From: Phytoseiulus persimilis
Lineage: Eukaryota; Arthropoda; Arachnida; Mesostigmata; Phytoseiidae
Direction: 5' to 3'
DNA: 64,000 nt
Assembly: GCA_037576195.1 (NCBI GenBank)
Contig: CM075102.1
Coordinates: forward strand, 34,096,745 to 34,160,744
The notes under the pieces are model-generated. The model saw nothing but the letters and a program-made list of their open reading frames with translations, was not told where the DNA came from and made no database searches. Positions 15,001-25,657 of this stretch are shown here, piece by piece. Every line of letters starts with the position of its first letter. The first letter of the stretch is position 1. The translations under genes and the position numbers were made by a program.

Positions 15001-15329
15001 TTTCGACGCCTCCGAAAGTTTCGGAAACTGTTACCCAAGAAGTCATCTGACCGGCGAAACCTCAATCTCATGGAGAATTCCTACCAAGCGGGAAAATTAC
15101 CTTTCGCGCTAGAACTCTGAACGAGGAGCGACCTTATCTGTGAATCGGAGATGAATTTCTGGACTGAATCCAAGTGATTCCTATCATTGAGAGCCAGTTC
15201 CAGAGCACCTGCGGGGTCACAGTCGAAGAGGGCGGTCACCACTTTTCTGATGTATCTGGTGACTTCCTGCGCCGGAGCCAGAGAAACCTCTGGAGGAGGC
15301 GTACTCTCGGATATCACTTCGGTAGCCAT
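1..15329 (-). CDS. DYNC1H1: Cytoplasmic dynein 1 heavy chain, 3' end cut by window edge
   Basis: Motor subunit of cytoplasmic dynein 1, which moves cargo toward microtubule minus ends. Spliced model (complement): 1-2080, 2217-3482, 3569-3764, 3878-4403, 4556-4746, 4845-6926, 7036-8998, 9106-9474, 9592-13620, 13722-13911, 14038-14219, 14329-14426, 15101-15329. All junctions are GT-AG and keep frame, giving 4,467 codons. From memory the animal protein is about 4,640 residues, so about 180 C-terminal residues lie beyond base 1. The start at 15329 is the first ATG of an exon matching the animal N-terminus. P-loops of AAA1 to AAA4 are visible: GPAGTGKTE near residue 1902, GPSGSGKS near 2218, GPPGSGKT near 2587 and GVSGAGKT near 2929. 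The stalk coiled coil and microtubule-binding domain lie near residues 3190-3520. Match to vertebrate cytoplasmic dynein 1 is close throughout, which excludes axonemal and IFT dyneins. No frame break is seen. Confidence 0.97.
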
Positions 15330-16609
15330 GACGGCTCCGAAATTTTACTGCGAGCCGGAACAAACTAAATTTAATAAAATGTCTTGGGAGCCCGGTAAGT
15401 CCGTGTTCCTTCGGGCTGTCCACGAAGACCTGGCCGTAAATGGAAGCCTGACGTTGATTTTTACCGTCTGCGCCGACAGAAAAGTAGATCTTTCATTTCG
15501 TCCCAGGGTCACATGAATTCATGCGTGTTCGCTTGCTCGCACGCTTTCCGTGGTTGCTACCTGTCGATTGATCCTCGGACCAAGCGGCTGATCTTTTTCG
15601 AGTCGGCGCCGAGAAACATCGTTCAGATATTCCTGTGAGAGAATCAATGCGCGGTATCATTGAGAGCGGCACAGCAGTTCTCTGTGCTCGGTAGAGAACA
15701 GATTCAGTGATTGTGAATATTTTTCCACACAGGGCACCGCATCAAAACGTGTCGGGAGGCAACTGGTTAGCGGTAGGTTCAGCGGACAGAGACGGAGAAT
15801 CGAATCAAGCTGTGAAATCGAGCAGAATGTCGAGTTTTCGGAACGATGGAAGCATCAGAAGCCTCCCAGTCAGTCCACCTTTCCCGAGCACGACTACATC
15901 CATAGTGCTGACATGGTGAGCCTCGGTGGCTTGTGGAATTCTCCATATTTGCAGCCGATTTGAGGTTCTATCGAGAGGTTTTGACATGTCAATGAGCGAG
16001 TTGATCCTTCACCTCTCTGTCGTAGCAATCCCGAGGCTGATCATTCGTAAAGGAGGTGCATTTCTTACGCGCTAGACGCGGCCACCCTTCTCGAAGTCAC
16101 TCGCTTCTTGTGTCTTCGGTATAACTCCCCTCTCCAGAAGTACAAGTGACAACTTTTCCCCAGCCACATATATGGAGCGCTGTCATGACGGATGCACCTG
16201 TACAGCTTTCCCAAACTCGAGTCCGCAGTTTTAAATCAAGCCATATCTTAGACTGATATTCTCAAGCAAAGAATCGCCCAATTTTCACTCGCAAGCGCCC
16301 AGGGACAAATCTTTCCCCGAGGTCTCACGAGATTGGGGTATCTGTAGCTGATCTTGAGGGATGATCTCTCCCATTCGCACTCTGCGTCGATAGTTTAGGG
16401 AAGATTTTGACCATCTCGCCGGATCTGCGATCCTCATCTAGATGGTACAGACTGGGTTCGAGCGAGCTAGAGTGCTGTTGGACGGAGTCATGTTAGATAC
16501 AAGCGCTATTAGCACTCGGCGATGGCGCAGGATTCTACAAATGACATTAGTTCAACGGTAACGCGGAAGTTTCACGAGCCCTATTTTCGCAGAACCGATT
16601 CACCTTGGC
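15330..16609. promoter_or_regulatory. Shared upstream region of the divergent dynein and RECQ1 genes
   Basis: A 1,280-base gap separates two head-to-head start codons, so it must carry both promoters and 5' leaders. A possible 3' splice site (ctcgcag, minus strand) lies about 20 bases before the dynein ATG. Another (ttttcgcag, plus strand) lies just before the RECQ1 ATG. Both genes may therefore have a non-coding first exon. No clear TATA box was identified and no further coding region is seen. Confidence 0.45.
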
Positions 16610-18899
16610 ATGGACGACCGGGGTTCTATTGACGATGTCGACGACAAAGGTGAACTCGAAGAAATCGAACTGCAGCTTGCGCGTATCGAACAGCGCGTGG
16701 AGAAGCTCAAAGCCAAAGAGAGCGAGCTCCTCGAACGTCGGGATAGGATAAAACTGGAACAAGCTGCGAGAGAGAATGAAGTTCCGGTAGACCAATTCTA
16801 TGAGGTTTTTCCGTGGACGGAAAAGATCCGTCAATTGGCTCAGAAGAAGTTCGGTCACTCAACGTTGAACAAGACCCAAGAAGCGGTTATCAACTGCATT
16901 CTCTCAGGTATCGTCGGTGCCCGTGCTGGTGAACAATTCTCGAAACATACAGAAACGTACCTCTTCTATAGATTCTTAACTTTGCTCTAACTGGGCTCAT
17001 ACTACAGGAACCGACAGTATCGTTGTGATGCCGGCCGGCAGCGGTAAATCTCTGATATATCAGCTGGCTTCGCAGTATCTACAAGGCCTCGTGTTGGTGA
17101 TCACGCCTTTGACTTCCCTCCTTGAAGACCAAGTTGCCGCGATGGAGGCCATCGATCCCCACTTCCCTGTGTTCGGCATCCATATCAATCTCCTCAAGGA
17201 AGAGCTGAACCAGATCTTCGTGAAAATGTCCTTCCAAGCTCATCATCAAAGTAAACTAATGCTTTTCGTTACGCCGGACAAACTCAGTAAAAGTAAACAG
17301 TTCATGGCCAAGGTGACGAAAACCTACGAGAAGAAAAAACTATCCCTCATCGTCGTGGATGAAGCCCAATGTTGTGCTTCCAGTGGGAATGATTTCCGTT
17401 CGGACTATCAAACCCTTTCTTCTTTTCGGAGCACGTATCCTGGAGTTCCGATCGTTGCACTGAGCTCGGTCGCGAATCAACTCGTTGTACTCGACATTGC
17501 AAACGCACTGAACCTCGGTAAGCGAGCGGTGTTCAGAGAAAGTCTGGATCTGCCGAACATCAGTTACGAAGTAGACTTTGTCGAAATCGGCAGACCAAAC
17601 GTGATAGCTGAAATCGCGATGCTGATCAAGAAAACGTACTCGGAACAGGCAGGGATCGTCTGCTGCTTCTCGGTCAAAGACGCCGAGGACGTCGCGACCG
17701 TACTCGTTAAGGATCATGGTATAAAAGCGAAGCCATATCACCATCAATTGAAGATGAATTATCGCAGCAAAGTTCACAAACAGTGGATGGCCGACAAAAT
17801 TCATGTGATAGTTGTTACCTCAACTTTTGGAATGGGGATTAACAAACCCAACTGTCGTTTCGTAATACACTATACTTTACCAAAAAGTCTCCAAAACTAT
17901 TACATAGAAACAGGACGAGCGGGCCGCCGGGGCCTGAAAGCCAACGCGCTCTGCATGTTCAAATTTCAAGACGTGTTCCGACTGTCTTCGATGGTTTTCA
18001 CCGAGAAAAATGGCTTGAAGTATTTGTATCGGATGATAGCGTATTGCTTGAATAGATCAAAGTGTCGTCGTCAACTCCTGCAGGAATCGCTCTCAGAGGG
18101 GTACGATGAATGCCCGGTGGTCTGCTCCACGGAAAACATCGAGAGCATGTGCGACAATTGCCGCAATCCTCAGAAGAGGGAGTTGGTCGACGTTTCTGAA
18201 TACGTCAAATTGTTCTCCACTATATTTGAGGAGCTTTCCGCTTCGGGCCAGCGGGTAACCGGGTGGAAATTGATGGACGTCTTCAGGAAGCGACTCAATA
18301 AGGAGAACGCTCCCGCGCACATCAAAGACCACGTCGGCCAAATCATAGTCTGGGCGCTGTGTGAAGGCTACCTGGAAGAGAAGTTCCACTTCACGCCATA
18401 TTCAACAATTTCACACTTGACCGAAGGCTCTCGCATGAAGCGACTGATCGACGGCTCGGAGAAGGCTGAAATAGAGATGTATGGGATTCAGAAGCGCTCT
18501 ATGAGTATGGTTGACGACTCCCTGGACAGTGAAGTTCACCCACGTAAATCTGCTAAGCTCGATCATATCGCCCTGGAGAAATCCTCATCTGGAATTTTGG
18601 ATGTTGAAGCACAACGGAGTCACCAACAGCTGCAACAGCAACAACAAATTCAGCATATCCAGCAGCAACAGCAACAACCTATGCAAGTCTCCATTGTCGT
18701 CAGTCAACCATTGCAGCAAGTGGTCCAAATTCACCAAATGCCTCAACCTATGCATCTCCTGCAAGTTCAAGCGCAACAGCAGCAACCCGGTCAACATATT
18801 CTAGTGCAGCTTGTACAAGATCAACAACAAATGGAGTCGAATAACTCTAATCAACCCCTGGATCAACTGGCTGTCGCCGTGCAACAAGTTCTTCAGTGA
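16610..18899 (+). CDS. RECQ1-like ATP-dependent DNA helicase with divergent motifs
   Basis: Two exons, 16610-16907 and 17008-18899, joined by a GT-AG intron in phase 1, give 729 residues (human RECQL is 649). An N-terminal coiled coil (about 15-60) is followed by two helicase lobes, a zinc-binding region and a winged helix. Seen: Walker A PAGSGKS (near 107-114), motif V FGMGINKP, GRAGRRG of motif VI (402-408), CRR...CDNC zinc ligands (CDNC near 481), and a winged-helix stretch resembling human RECQ1 (YLEEKFHFTPYSTISHL). RECQ1 is known for branch migration and fork restart in the nucleus. Oddities: motif II reads DEAQ (217-220) where RECQ1 has DEVH; the aromatic-rich loop reads ASSGNDFRSDY, losing the usual Trp and His; motif III TATA is replaced; the Gln of motif VI is Ile. 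The last ~100 residues are rich in Gln. The family call is firm. Whether it unwinds DNA is open, so no symbol is given. Confidence 0.9.
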
Positions 18900-19140
18900 G
18901 CCGTTTAATGTTCCCTCTGTCTAATGTTTTGGTCTCGACATCCTTATCAAAGTATGAGTGTGACACTCCTTTGATTGGTCTGACCTCTTGAAGCCTTAAG
19001 ATCAGCGCTCGAATCAATGGTCGTACCGCGCATGAAACTCCTCCAATGTAAACACCATGATGAAGCCTTATCATTATTTACTTTCGCCATCACCCACGTT
19101 CACAAGCGTGCCTTGATCCGAATCGTTTGTTAGCTTTAAT

Positions 19141-19146
19141 AATAAA
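19141..19146 (+). terminator. Poly(A) signal of the RECQ1-like gene
   Basis: AATAAA lies 242 bases after the stop codon of the helicase gene, with a T-rich stretch about 30 bases downstream. It is the first canonical hexamer after the stop. Confidence 0.6.
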
Positions 19147-19525
19147 TACTATTGTGTATTTTGAGGACACGTTCTTCTTTTATTGATAACGCTTGAATGG
19201 ACTCCAATATTTTTCAGAAGCTCTCTGTCCTCATTCGGTCGTGATCTTCTATTCTGATATTCATATGCGTCGACCATTCTCCGGAAGAAGCAATGTGCAC
19301 ATTTTGTGTGCAAGTCTTCTGATGCTTCATGAACATGGAAAAGTATTGCCGATCCAACTTCTAAGCGCGCACGGATATGGCAGCCGTTCATGAGAATATG
19401 TACAGAAACAATGATAAATCTTCCGATCAACGATGAACCTGTCCTCCTCGCAGATCATCGAAAGATGTCTCAACTCAGTTAGAATCTAATGACTATTTCG
19501 ATTCGCTCCCTGAGTCGGGATCGAT

Positions 19526-19531
19526 TTTATT
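19526..19531 (-). terminator. Poly(A) signal of the MTR4 gene
   Basis: AATAAA on the minus strand, 56 bases after the MTR4 stop codon. A second minus-strand AATAAA at 19179-19184 could give a longer 3' end that would approach the RECQ1 3' end from the other side. Confidence 0.6.
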
Positions 19532-19586
19532 TCACACGCTCTGTCCCTCTCAATAGCAACCACCACACACTTCACCATCCTTACCT

Positions 19587-22500
19587 TTACAGATACAGCG
19601 AAGCAGCGAAAGCAATGTCTCTCTTGACCAATCGAATCGCTGTAAATTCGAATCCAATCAGAAGATGAAATCTTGGACTGTCGCCGAAGCTGTGGAAAGT
19701 GACCCCGGAACGAGAACAGAAACAAGGATCCAGATGTAGACTTACCTTCGCTGAACTTGGTTTCCAGCTCCGTGTTCCCTATGCTCTTCGCTGCTTGGAC
19801 CATTTGGCGGAGCAACTCTTCCAGGCGACGCATGCAGCGGATTATGCTGCCCTCGAAAACGTCCGTCATTTTACAAATTTGAGCGAACGAAGCACCTTTG
19901 CTCCAACCGTACACAACGTCCATGAGGTGAGGTTTGAACTGATCGATGTAGTCCTCGACATTGAGTTCCAACTTCGAGTCGTGCGCCACCTTGATCCGGC
20001 CAGGGGAAAAAATTAATATGGATTTGAAATATGAGTCGCGAGAGTTCGATATAGAACTCAGATTATCGGTCAAGAATGTCAAGATCCGAAGTTTGGAAGA
20101 GCCGATTCACGATGTGCATTTTCGACGAAGTCGCCAGGGAACGATTTGCGTCCGCGGAGAAACTTTGCCATTGATCTTGTCAGTCACCTGGGCGATCCTG
20201 CGGGCCATGTCCTGCATCATTCTCAGAGGTTGCATGAGATCTTCTGTCAGTTTGGGCATTTCGTTGCTCTTCTCCTGGAAAACGAGACACGACAGAAGAG
20301 CGTTGCACTGCGCTGGGTTCAAATCATTGAAAACGTTGTTGAAGATCATCTCCGTAAGAAGAAGTTCGTCCGCACTGGAATCAGAACACGCTCAAGTCAA
20401 TTCCTGTCAAATTCATCCCCAGAAGTATAGGGCGTACAGTGTAGTAATTAATGATGGTCATCGTCACAGGATGACCCAATCACTGTGAGGAATCATTATA
20501 CGAACGTGCTGATCTCGCAAGCGATGCGACCCTTCACATCGATGATGTCTGCGCTGTTGCAATGGCCGAGACGCCGGAGGACCCTCTTGCGGCATTTGAG
20601 CTCATCCATCTGTAGCAGACTTTTTCCTCGTTTGATGTCGTTCTTGCACTGCTTAACCTGTTCTGCGACGCCCTGCTTGGCCAAGTAGGCTTTGTACAGG
20701 CTCTGCAAGGCCGGTTCCGTGTACAGAGGTAGACTCCTGAGGCGTTCGTCGAGAGCCGCGATTTGCTGAAGAGAGGACCAACGACTTCAGCACCGAAGAC
20801 AGCGGGGTGATGGCAACGGAATCCTTCTCATTCGGCGGTTAGAGTGAATCACCTTGACAAGTTCCTTGGCTTCTCGCTCCTTGATTCCAACATCGTCGAT
20901 AGGGTCCAGTAAGGGGATGCCTCGGGGAAACCTTTTTTCGACCTCATTGATAGATTTGAGGACACTCATCCTGTTGTCCAAGGGCCGGAGATCGGAAGGA
21001 TAGAGTAGACGGACCGAAGAAATCTGTTCCACCAAATCTAGTCGGATCGGAACCACCTGCATTTCTCCCTTGACGCCTTTTGGGGGTGGTTTTATCGACT
21101 CAGCTTCGGTGGCTCCGGGTTTGACGTAGATCAACGCCTCGACAATAACCTGGACGTCCTCTTGTTCAAGAATATTCACGGGTTGCTGCAAAGGAGATCG
21201 AATCACATTTCGAGACGACGTGAATATCTGAGCTCAGTTCCGTAAGGGTCGAGTTTGAGGGGTAGTGCTTTAACACGGACATCGCTCACCTTGCTCTGTA
21301 TCCTCTTATTCTTGTAGTTGATGACGATTCCCCAACCAAAATCATCTTCTTTATTCCTCACGCGGATCATACGACCAGCTTGCAAGAAGGGCACGACGTA
21401 CTGAGGTTTGAAAATGAAGTCTCGGAGCTCGCTTCTGCATTTGTTAAGTTGCTGATCCACTTTGAAGTACGCTGCGACTTCGTCCTCGCGATCGACATGC
21501 ATACTGTCGTACTGTTCTTGCAATGCATCTAAACCTGGAAGAAAAGGACGGGCATCGGAGATCATTTGCCCGTGGCATTCGATTTTGGGGCCGAGACTGG
21601 GGAAAGATTTAGATCCACAATCAATGCGAGTTGAACTCACGCTGGAAGAGCTGGGGAATCGAAGCGTAGTTTTGGAACTGGAAAAAGCTCCTTTCCAACA
21701 TATATTCGGGGTTGATACCCTCGACACGCAGCAGATTCAGCACCATGTTGTAAGTTAGATGGAAAGCCGAGTTGATTGCGTCTGGAGCTCCTTTGACGAT
21801 GTCTTTGGCAGACTGAGAACTCATTTTCTCATCGATCATCAGAATCACGATACCTGCAACTCCCCCGGTGAAATGAGGCGATTCCCAAACGAAGACACAG
21901 GCGCATTGACAGTTGCGACTGAAATCAGAACCAGGAACGCGATGCTCACCTCGATCGTCGAGTCCTCTCCTTCCGGCTCGTCCACTCATTTGAATATATT
22001 CGCCTGATGTAACCCAACGGAAACTCTGCCCGTCGTACTTCCTCGCGTTCGTGAACAGAACTGTTCTCGCCGGCATGTTCAGTCCCATGGCAAAAGTCTC
22101 AGTGGCGAACAGCGCCTTTATGAGCCCTTCACTGAATAGGATCTCAATCGTCTCTTTGAGAATCGGAAGCAGACCACCATGATGTATGGCGATCCCTCTC
22201 ATCAATAGCGGCAAGACATTCTGAACTTGTGGAAGCTCTCGGTCCTCGTCACTCAAAGCCTCCATTGCATTATTGAAGACTTCGTTCACCAATTTCTTCT
22301 CTTCAGCCGAGTTCAAATCCAGCTTGCTCATTTGGGTGGCATACGCTTCACATTCTCTTTTCGAGAAACTGAAGATGATCACTGGACTGTAGTCCCTTTC
22401 CATGATCATTTTCACAATCTTATAGCAGTTGGTGTCGGATCGGAAACCACCCTTCTTGCCCCTGAGTCCACTGTCACCTTTGGCGTTACCAGCGGCGTTT

Positions 22501-24199
22501 TGCAGGGTTGTCATGACGAGGTTGAAATTTTCCTCTTTGAAAACACCCTTCTCATCGACGACAAGATGGAGCCCGTCCCCACCTGCAGGAAATATGTAAT
22601 GCTGCAGTGGAACCGGCCTGTACTCGGTGTAAACGACATGGCACGGCTGCTTGTGGAGATAGCAAATCCACTCAGCGAACTGTCGGGCGTTCGGAATCGT
22701 CGCCGAGAGGAACACGTAATGGACATTGTCAGGTAACAGAATTATCGTTTCCTCCCAGACAACTCCGCGTTCCTTGTCTCGCATGTAGTGGATCTCATCG
22801 AAAATCACCCAACCGACCTCACGCATGATTTCACTGCCTCTGTAAAGCATACTGCGGAGAATCTCGGTCGTCATGATGAGACAAGACGCGGTCGGATTGA
22901 TGGTGACATCTCCTGTCATCAAGCCGACGTCTTTGAACTCTTCGTAGAACTCGCGATACTTCTGATTTGACAAGGCTTTGATAGGGGTCGTGTAAATAAC
23001 CCTTTGTTTGTTCTTCAAAGCTAATGCGATGGAGTATTCTGCAACTACCTGGAGTGGGAAACAGTCGAACCGTGAGTTTGTACCGTTGAGTTCCGGGGTC
23101 AGTCGAGTGTTCATCTCGAACTCAGGAATCTCAACGCAAGCAATCATGCAGCAACGGTGATGAGAACGAAGGCAACAGGTTAAACTGAAAGGGATGCAGG
23201 TACCGTTTTTCCGGCAGAAGTGTGAGCGCTGACGAGAACGCTCTGCTCGTTCTCAATGCACAGAATCGCTTCTTTCTGGAAGGGATCCAGAACGAACGGA
23301 TATTCGCGGGCTGGGGCGCCAACTTTGACCTCTGGCGGCGTGAACTCCTGCCCCGAGGGGACCGCAACCTCGTGCGAGCATGAGTCCACGGTTTCAACTC
23401 GATGGATAGTGCAACGAGTTGCATAATCATCCGGGCTGCGAATGGAAAGTCTCGTGTAGGGGATCGTCAACAGCGAGCCGCTGCGATAGCGAGCCCGAAA
23501 CGCAGCCAGGAACTCTTGGCGGTGGTCTCTCCGAGTGAACTCACTTGTATTCTTGGAGGATCTTGATTTTCTTCTTGGACCCTCCTTCTGGTTCATCCGA
23601 TTTGTGCTTGCCCTGTAGGATCGCGCTGACAATATCATCGCTAGGGGATGACACAACGGATCGAAGTTTAGACCATGTCAGTGTTTCAAGAAGACTCGGA
23701 AAACGGGATTCTGCGACTCTGCTAGCTACAAAAGATTTCTCCCTCCACGTGAACCTAAGTGGTTCGGAAGTCACGAGTCTCCCGGTACTGGTTAGGGCTG
23801 GACTTTCTCCATCGGTCGATAACTAAGAGATAGTCGCATCTCCACACTTGTTGCACATTTGTATTTCATCTCGGAACTCCGGACACAAATGTGCAAACCC
23901 TCAGCACGTTATTTTTCGAAGCGGGAACTTAGTTTTCAGGTGACGCGAGTTCGCGGTTCTCGCAACGACAACTCTCAAAGTATATCTAAGCCCTTCAAAA
24001 TGCATTCTGCGGTTCCCCCCTGATAGCTTGTGGGCTCCCTCGTAGAAAATCGAAGTAAGGCGGCGCAAAGTATTCTCTCACTCAGAACAGGCTGGTACAC
24101 TCACGTTGTTTTAGATGAAGACTTGGAGGGAGCATCGCTCGTAGCTTTGGCATCTTCCACAGCACCAGCATTCTCGAAAACACTGAAGAGCTCATCCAT
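19587..24199 (-). CDS. MTREX: MTR4 exosome RNA helicase (SKIV2L2 homologue)
   Basis: DExH RNA helicase of the nuclear TRAMP and NEXT complexes, which feeds RNA to the exosome. Eleven exons (complement): 19587-19639, 19746-19989, 20188-20374, 20506-20765, 20853-21185, 21290-21534, 21641-21853, 21950-23048, 23204-23435, 23545-23640, 24105-24199. All junctions keep frame, giving 1,018 residues (human 1,042). The N-terminus begins MDELFSVFE, like human ELFSVFE. Walker A AHTSAGKT ends at residue 141, DEIH is at 225-228 and GRAGRRG ends near 505. The arch/KOW domain follows (about 579-830), then the C-terminal helical domain, ending in the family signature AASLYL before TAA. The arch and the strong match to human MTR4 exclude its paralogue SKI2. 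The donor after 20506 (AC, then gttcgt) is weak, but it is the only one nearby that keeps frame. RPL12 lies head to head upstream. Confidence 0.96.
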
Positions 24200-24508
24200 T
24201 TTTCATTTATACGAAAGCATATACCGACGGCGCGATCAGCTCATGAGAAATACATACAACATTCGTCACACCGAAGCACGGCGGCGCTACGCATTGTTTT
24301 GGTTCCGGAGCCTGGGCCTCTATATACTCTTTTAACCGATTTGGAGGGGACCAGTACTCTCATTTGAGGGTCTCCGCTCAATAGTTGGTTTTTTACACTG
24401 CGGGGAGAAAGTTTCCGTCCAAAAACTCTTAATTTCATGCTTGATTCAAACTTTGGCGCCACCGGAAGCGCCAATGTTTAGAGCCGGAGTGACTGTTGTC
24501 TGCAAGTT
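24200..24508. promoter_or_regulatory. Likely bidirectional promoter between MTR4 and RPL12
   Basis: About 310 bases separate the MTR4 start codon (minus) from the likely RPL12 transcription start (plus). A TATATA stretch lies near 24,320. The gap is too short for two well separated promoters, so shared control is inferred. Confidence 0.5.
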
Positions 24509-24639
24509 CCTTTTTCTTGGGACGTGTGCGGTGAGTGCTGTGCGAGTGCGGCCTGTTCTACAAAATCCATTCAAATCTCATGGAAAACGCTTGATTTCAC
24601 AATAAATTTGATCCTGGATTTCAGCATCGACCTGTGACC
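24508..24639 (+). promoter_or_regulatory. RPL12 5' leader with TOP-like tract and intron
   Basis: A pyrimidine tract, CCTTTTTCTT from 24509, resembles the 5' terminal oligopyrimidine motif of ribosomal-protein mRNAs, which couples translation to TOR signalling. A donor GTGAGT at 24531 and an acceptor tttcag ending at 24624 outline a 94-base intron inside the leader, ending 15 bases before the ATG. A non-coding first exon of about 20-25 bases is typical of ribosomal-protein genes. Confidence 0.6.
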
Positions 24640-25647
24640 ATGCCGCCCAAGTTTGATCCCAACGAGATCAAAATCGGTGAGATGAATTTATGATCGTCTG
24701 AAGTTTCGCGGTATCACGGGCAGCCCGAGCGCATGTTAAAATCGAGACTCAGAGTCTTGCGAGTTCTGAGCAGGGAAGCTGTGGGGAAATGTTCACGTCT
24801 TGAGTCGCTGCAGCGCAAACGCGTCCAGCCAGCGATATCTCTCTCAGTTCGGTGTGTCAGAATCGAATACCGAGTTGTAAACCCTAGAACGTGCTCCAGA
24901 CTCGCATCCCTTAGATTCGTCGGCGCCAGACATCCGCGAGTGGCAATCCCAGCATATATGACGTCCACTGCTTCTCAAAAAATAATGTTCCTTTGTAGTG
25001 TGCCTTCGTGCTGTGGGAGGCGAAGTCGGTGCAACGTCAGCCCTCGCTCCCAAGATCGGTCCCCTCGGTCTGTCCCCGAAGAAAGTCGGAGAGGACATCG
25101 CTAAGGGAACTGGTGACTGGAAAGGCCTGAAGATCACAGTGAAGCTTGTTATTCAGAATCGTCAAGCCAAGATCGAAGTCGTTCCCTCTGCGGCCTCGCT
25201 CGTCATCAAGGCACTCAAGGAGCCTCCCAGAGACAGAAAGAAGGTGAGTGCTGCTTGGATCCACCTCCATGGGCGATGAATGAGGAACCTGGTCTCTCGA
25301 ACGAGATTCCCGTGGGGGTACATTTGGCGTTTGGTTGAAAGTCAGGATCGTTGTAACCGCACTCTGGATTGGGCGAGCGATACCACCGCAAACAAGAGAA
25401 CTCATTCTAATTTGGCTCATCCCGACATCAGGTGAAGAACGTCAAGCACTCGGGTAACTTGACGATGGACACAATTGTGGATATCGCCCGACAGATGCGA
25501 CCCCGCTCGATGGCCCGCGAGCTGAAAGGAACCGTTAAGGAGGTCCTTGGAACCGCGCAATCTGTTGGATGCACTGTCGAGGGATGCAACCCCCACGACA
25601 TCATCGATAAAATCAACGATGGTGAAGTCGTCGTCCCGGATAACTGA
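24640..25647 (+). CDS. RpL12: 60S ribosomal protein L12 (uL11)
   Basis: Protein of the ribosomal stalk base near the GTPase centre. Three exons, 24640-24676, 24999-25243 and 25432-25647, join in frame to 165 residues, the same length as the human protein. The start [11 protein letters not shown] is shared with human RPL12. Further signatures are [21 protein letters not shown], the RNA-binding C-terminal domain with [13 protein letters not shown], and QSVGC. Exon 1 is only 37 bases of coding sequence. No frame break or unusual residue is seen. Expression should be high and TOP-regulated given the leader. Confidence 0.98.
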
Positions 25648-25651
25648 AAAA

Positions 25652-25657
25652 AATAAA
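25652..25657 (+). terminator. Poly(A) signal of RPL12
   Basis: AATAAA begins five bases after the stop codon, giving a very short 3' untranslated region, as is common for ribosomal-protein genes. Confidence 0.75.
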
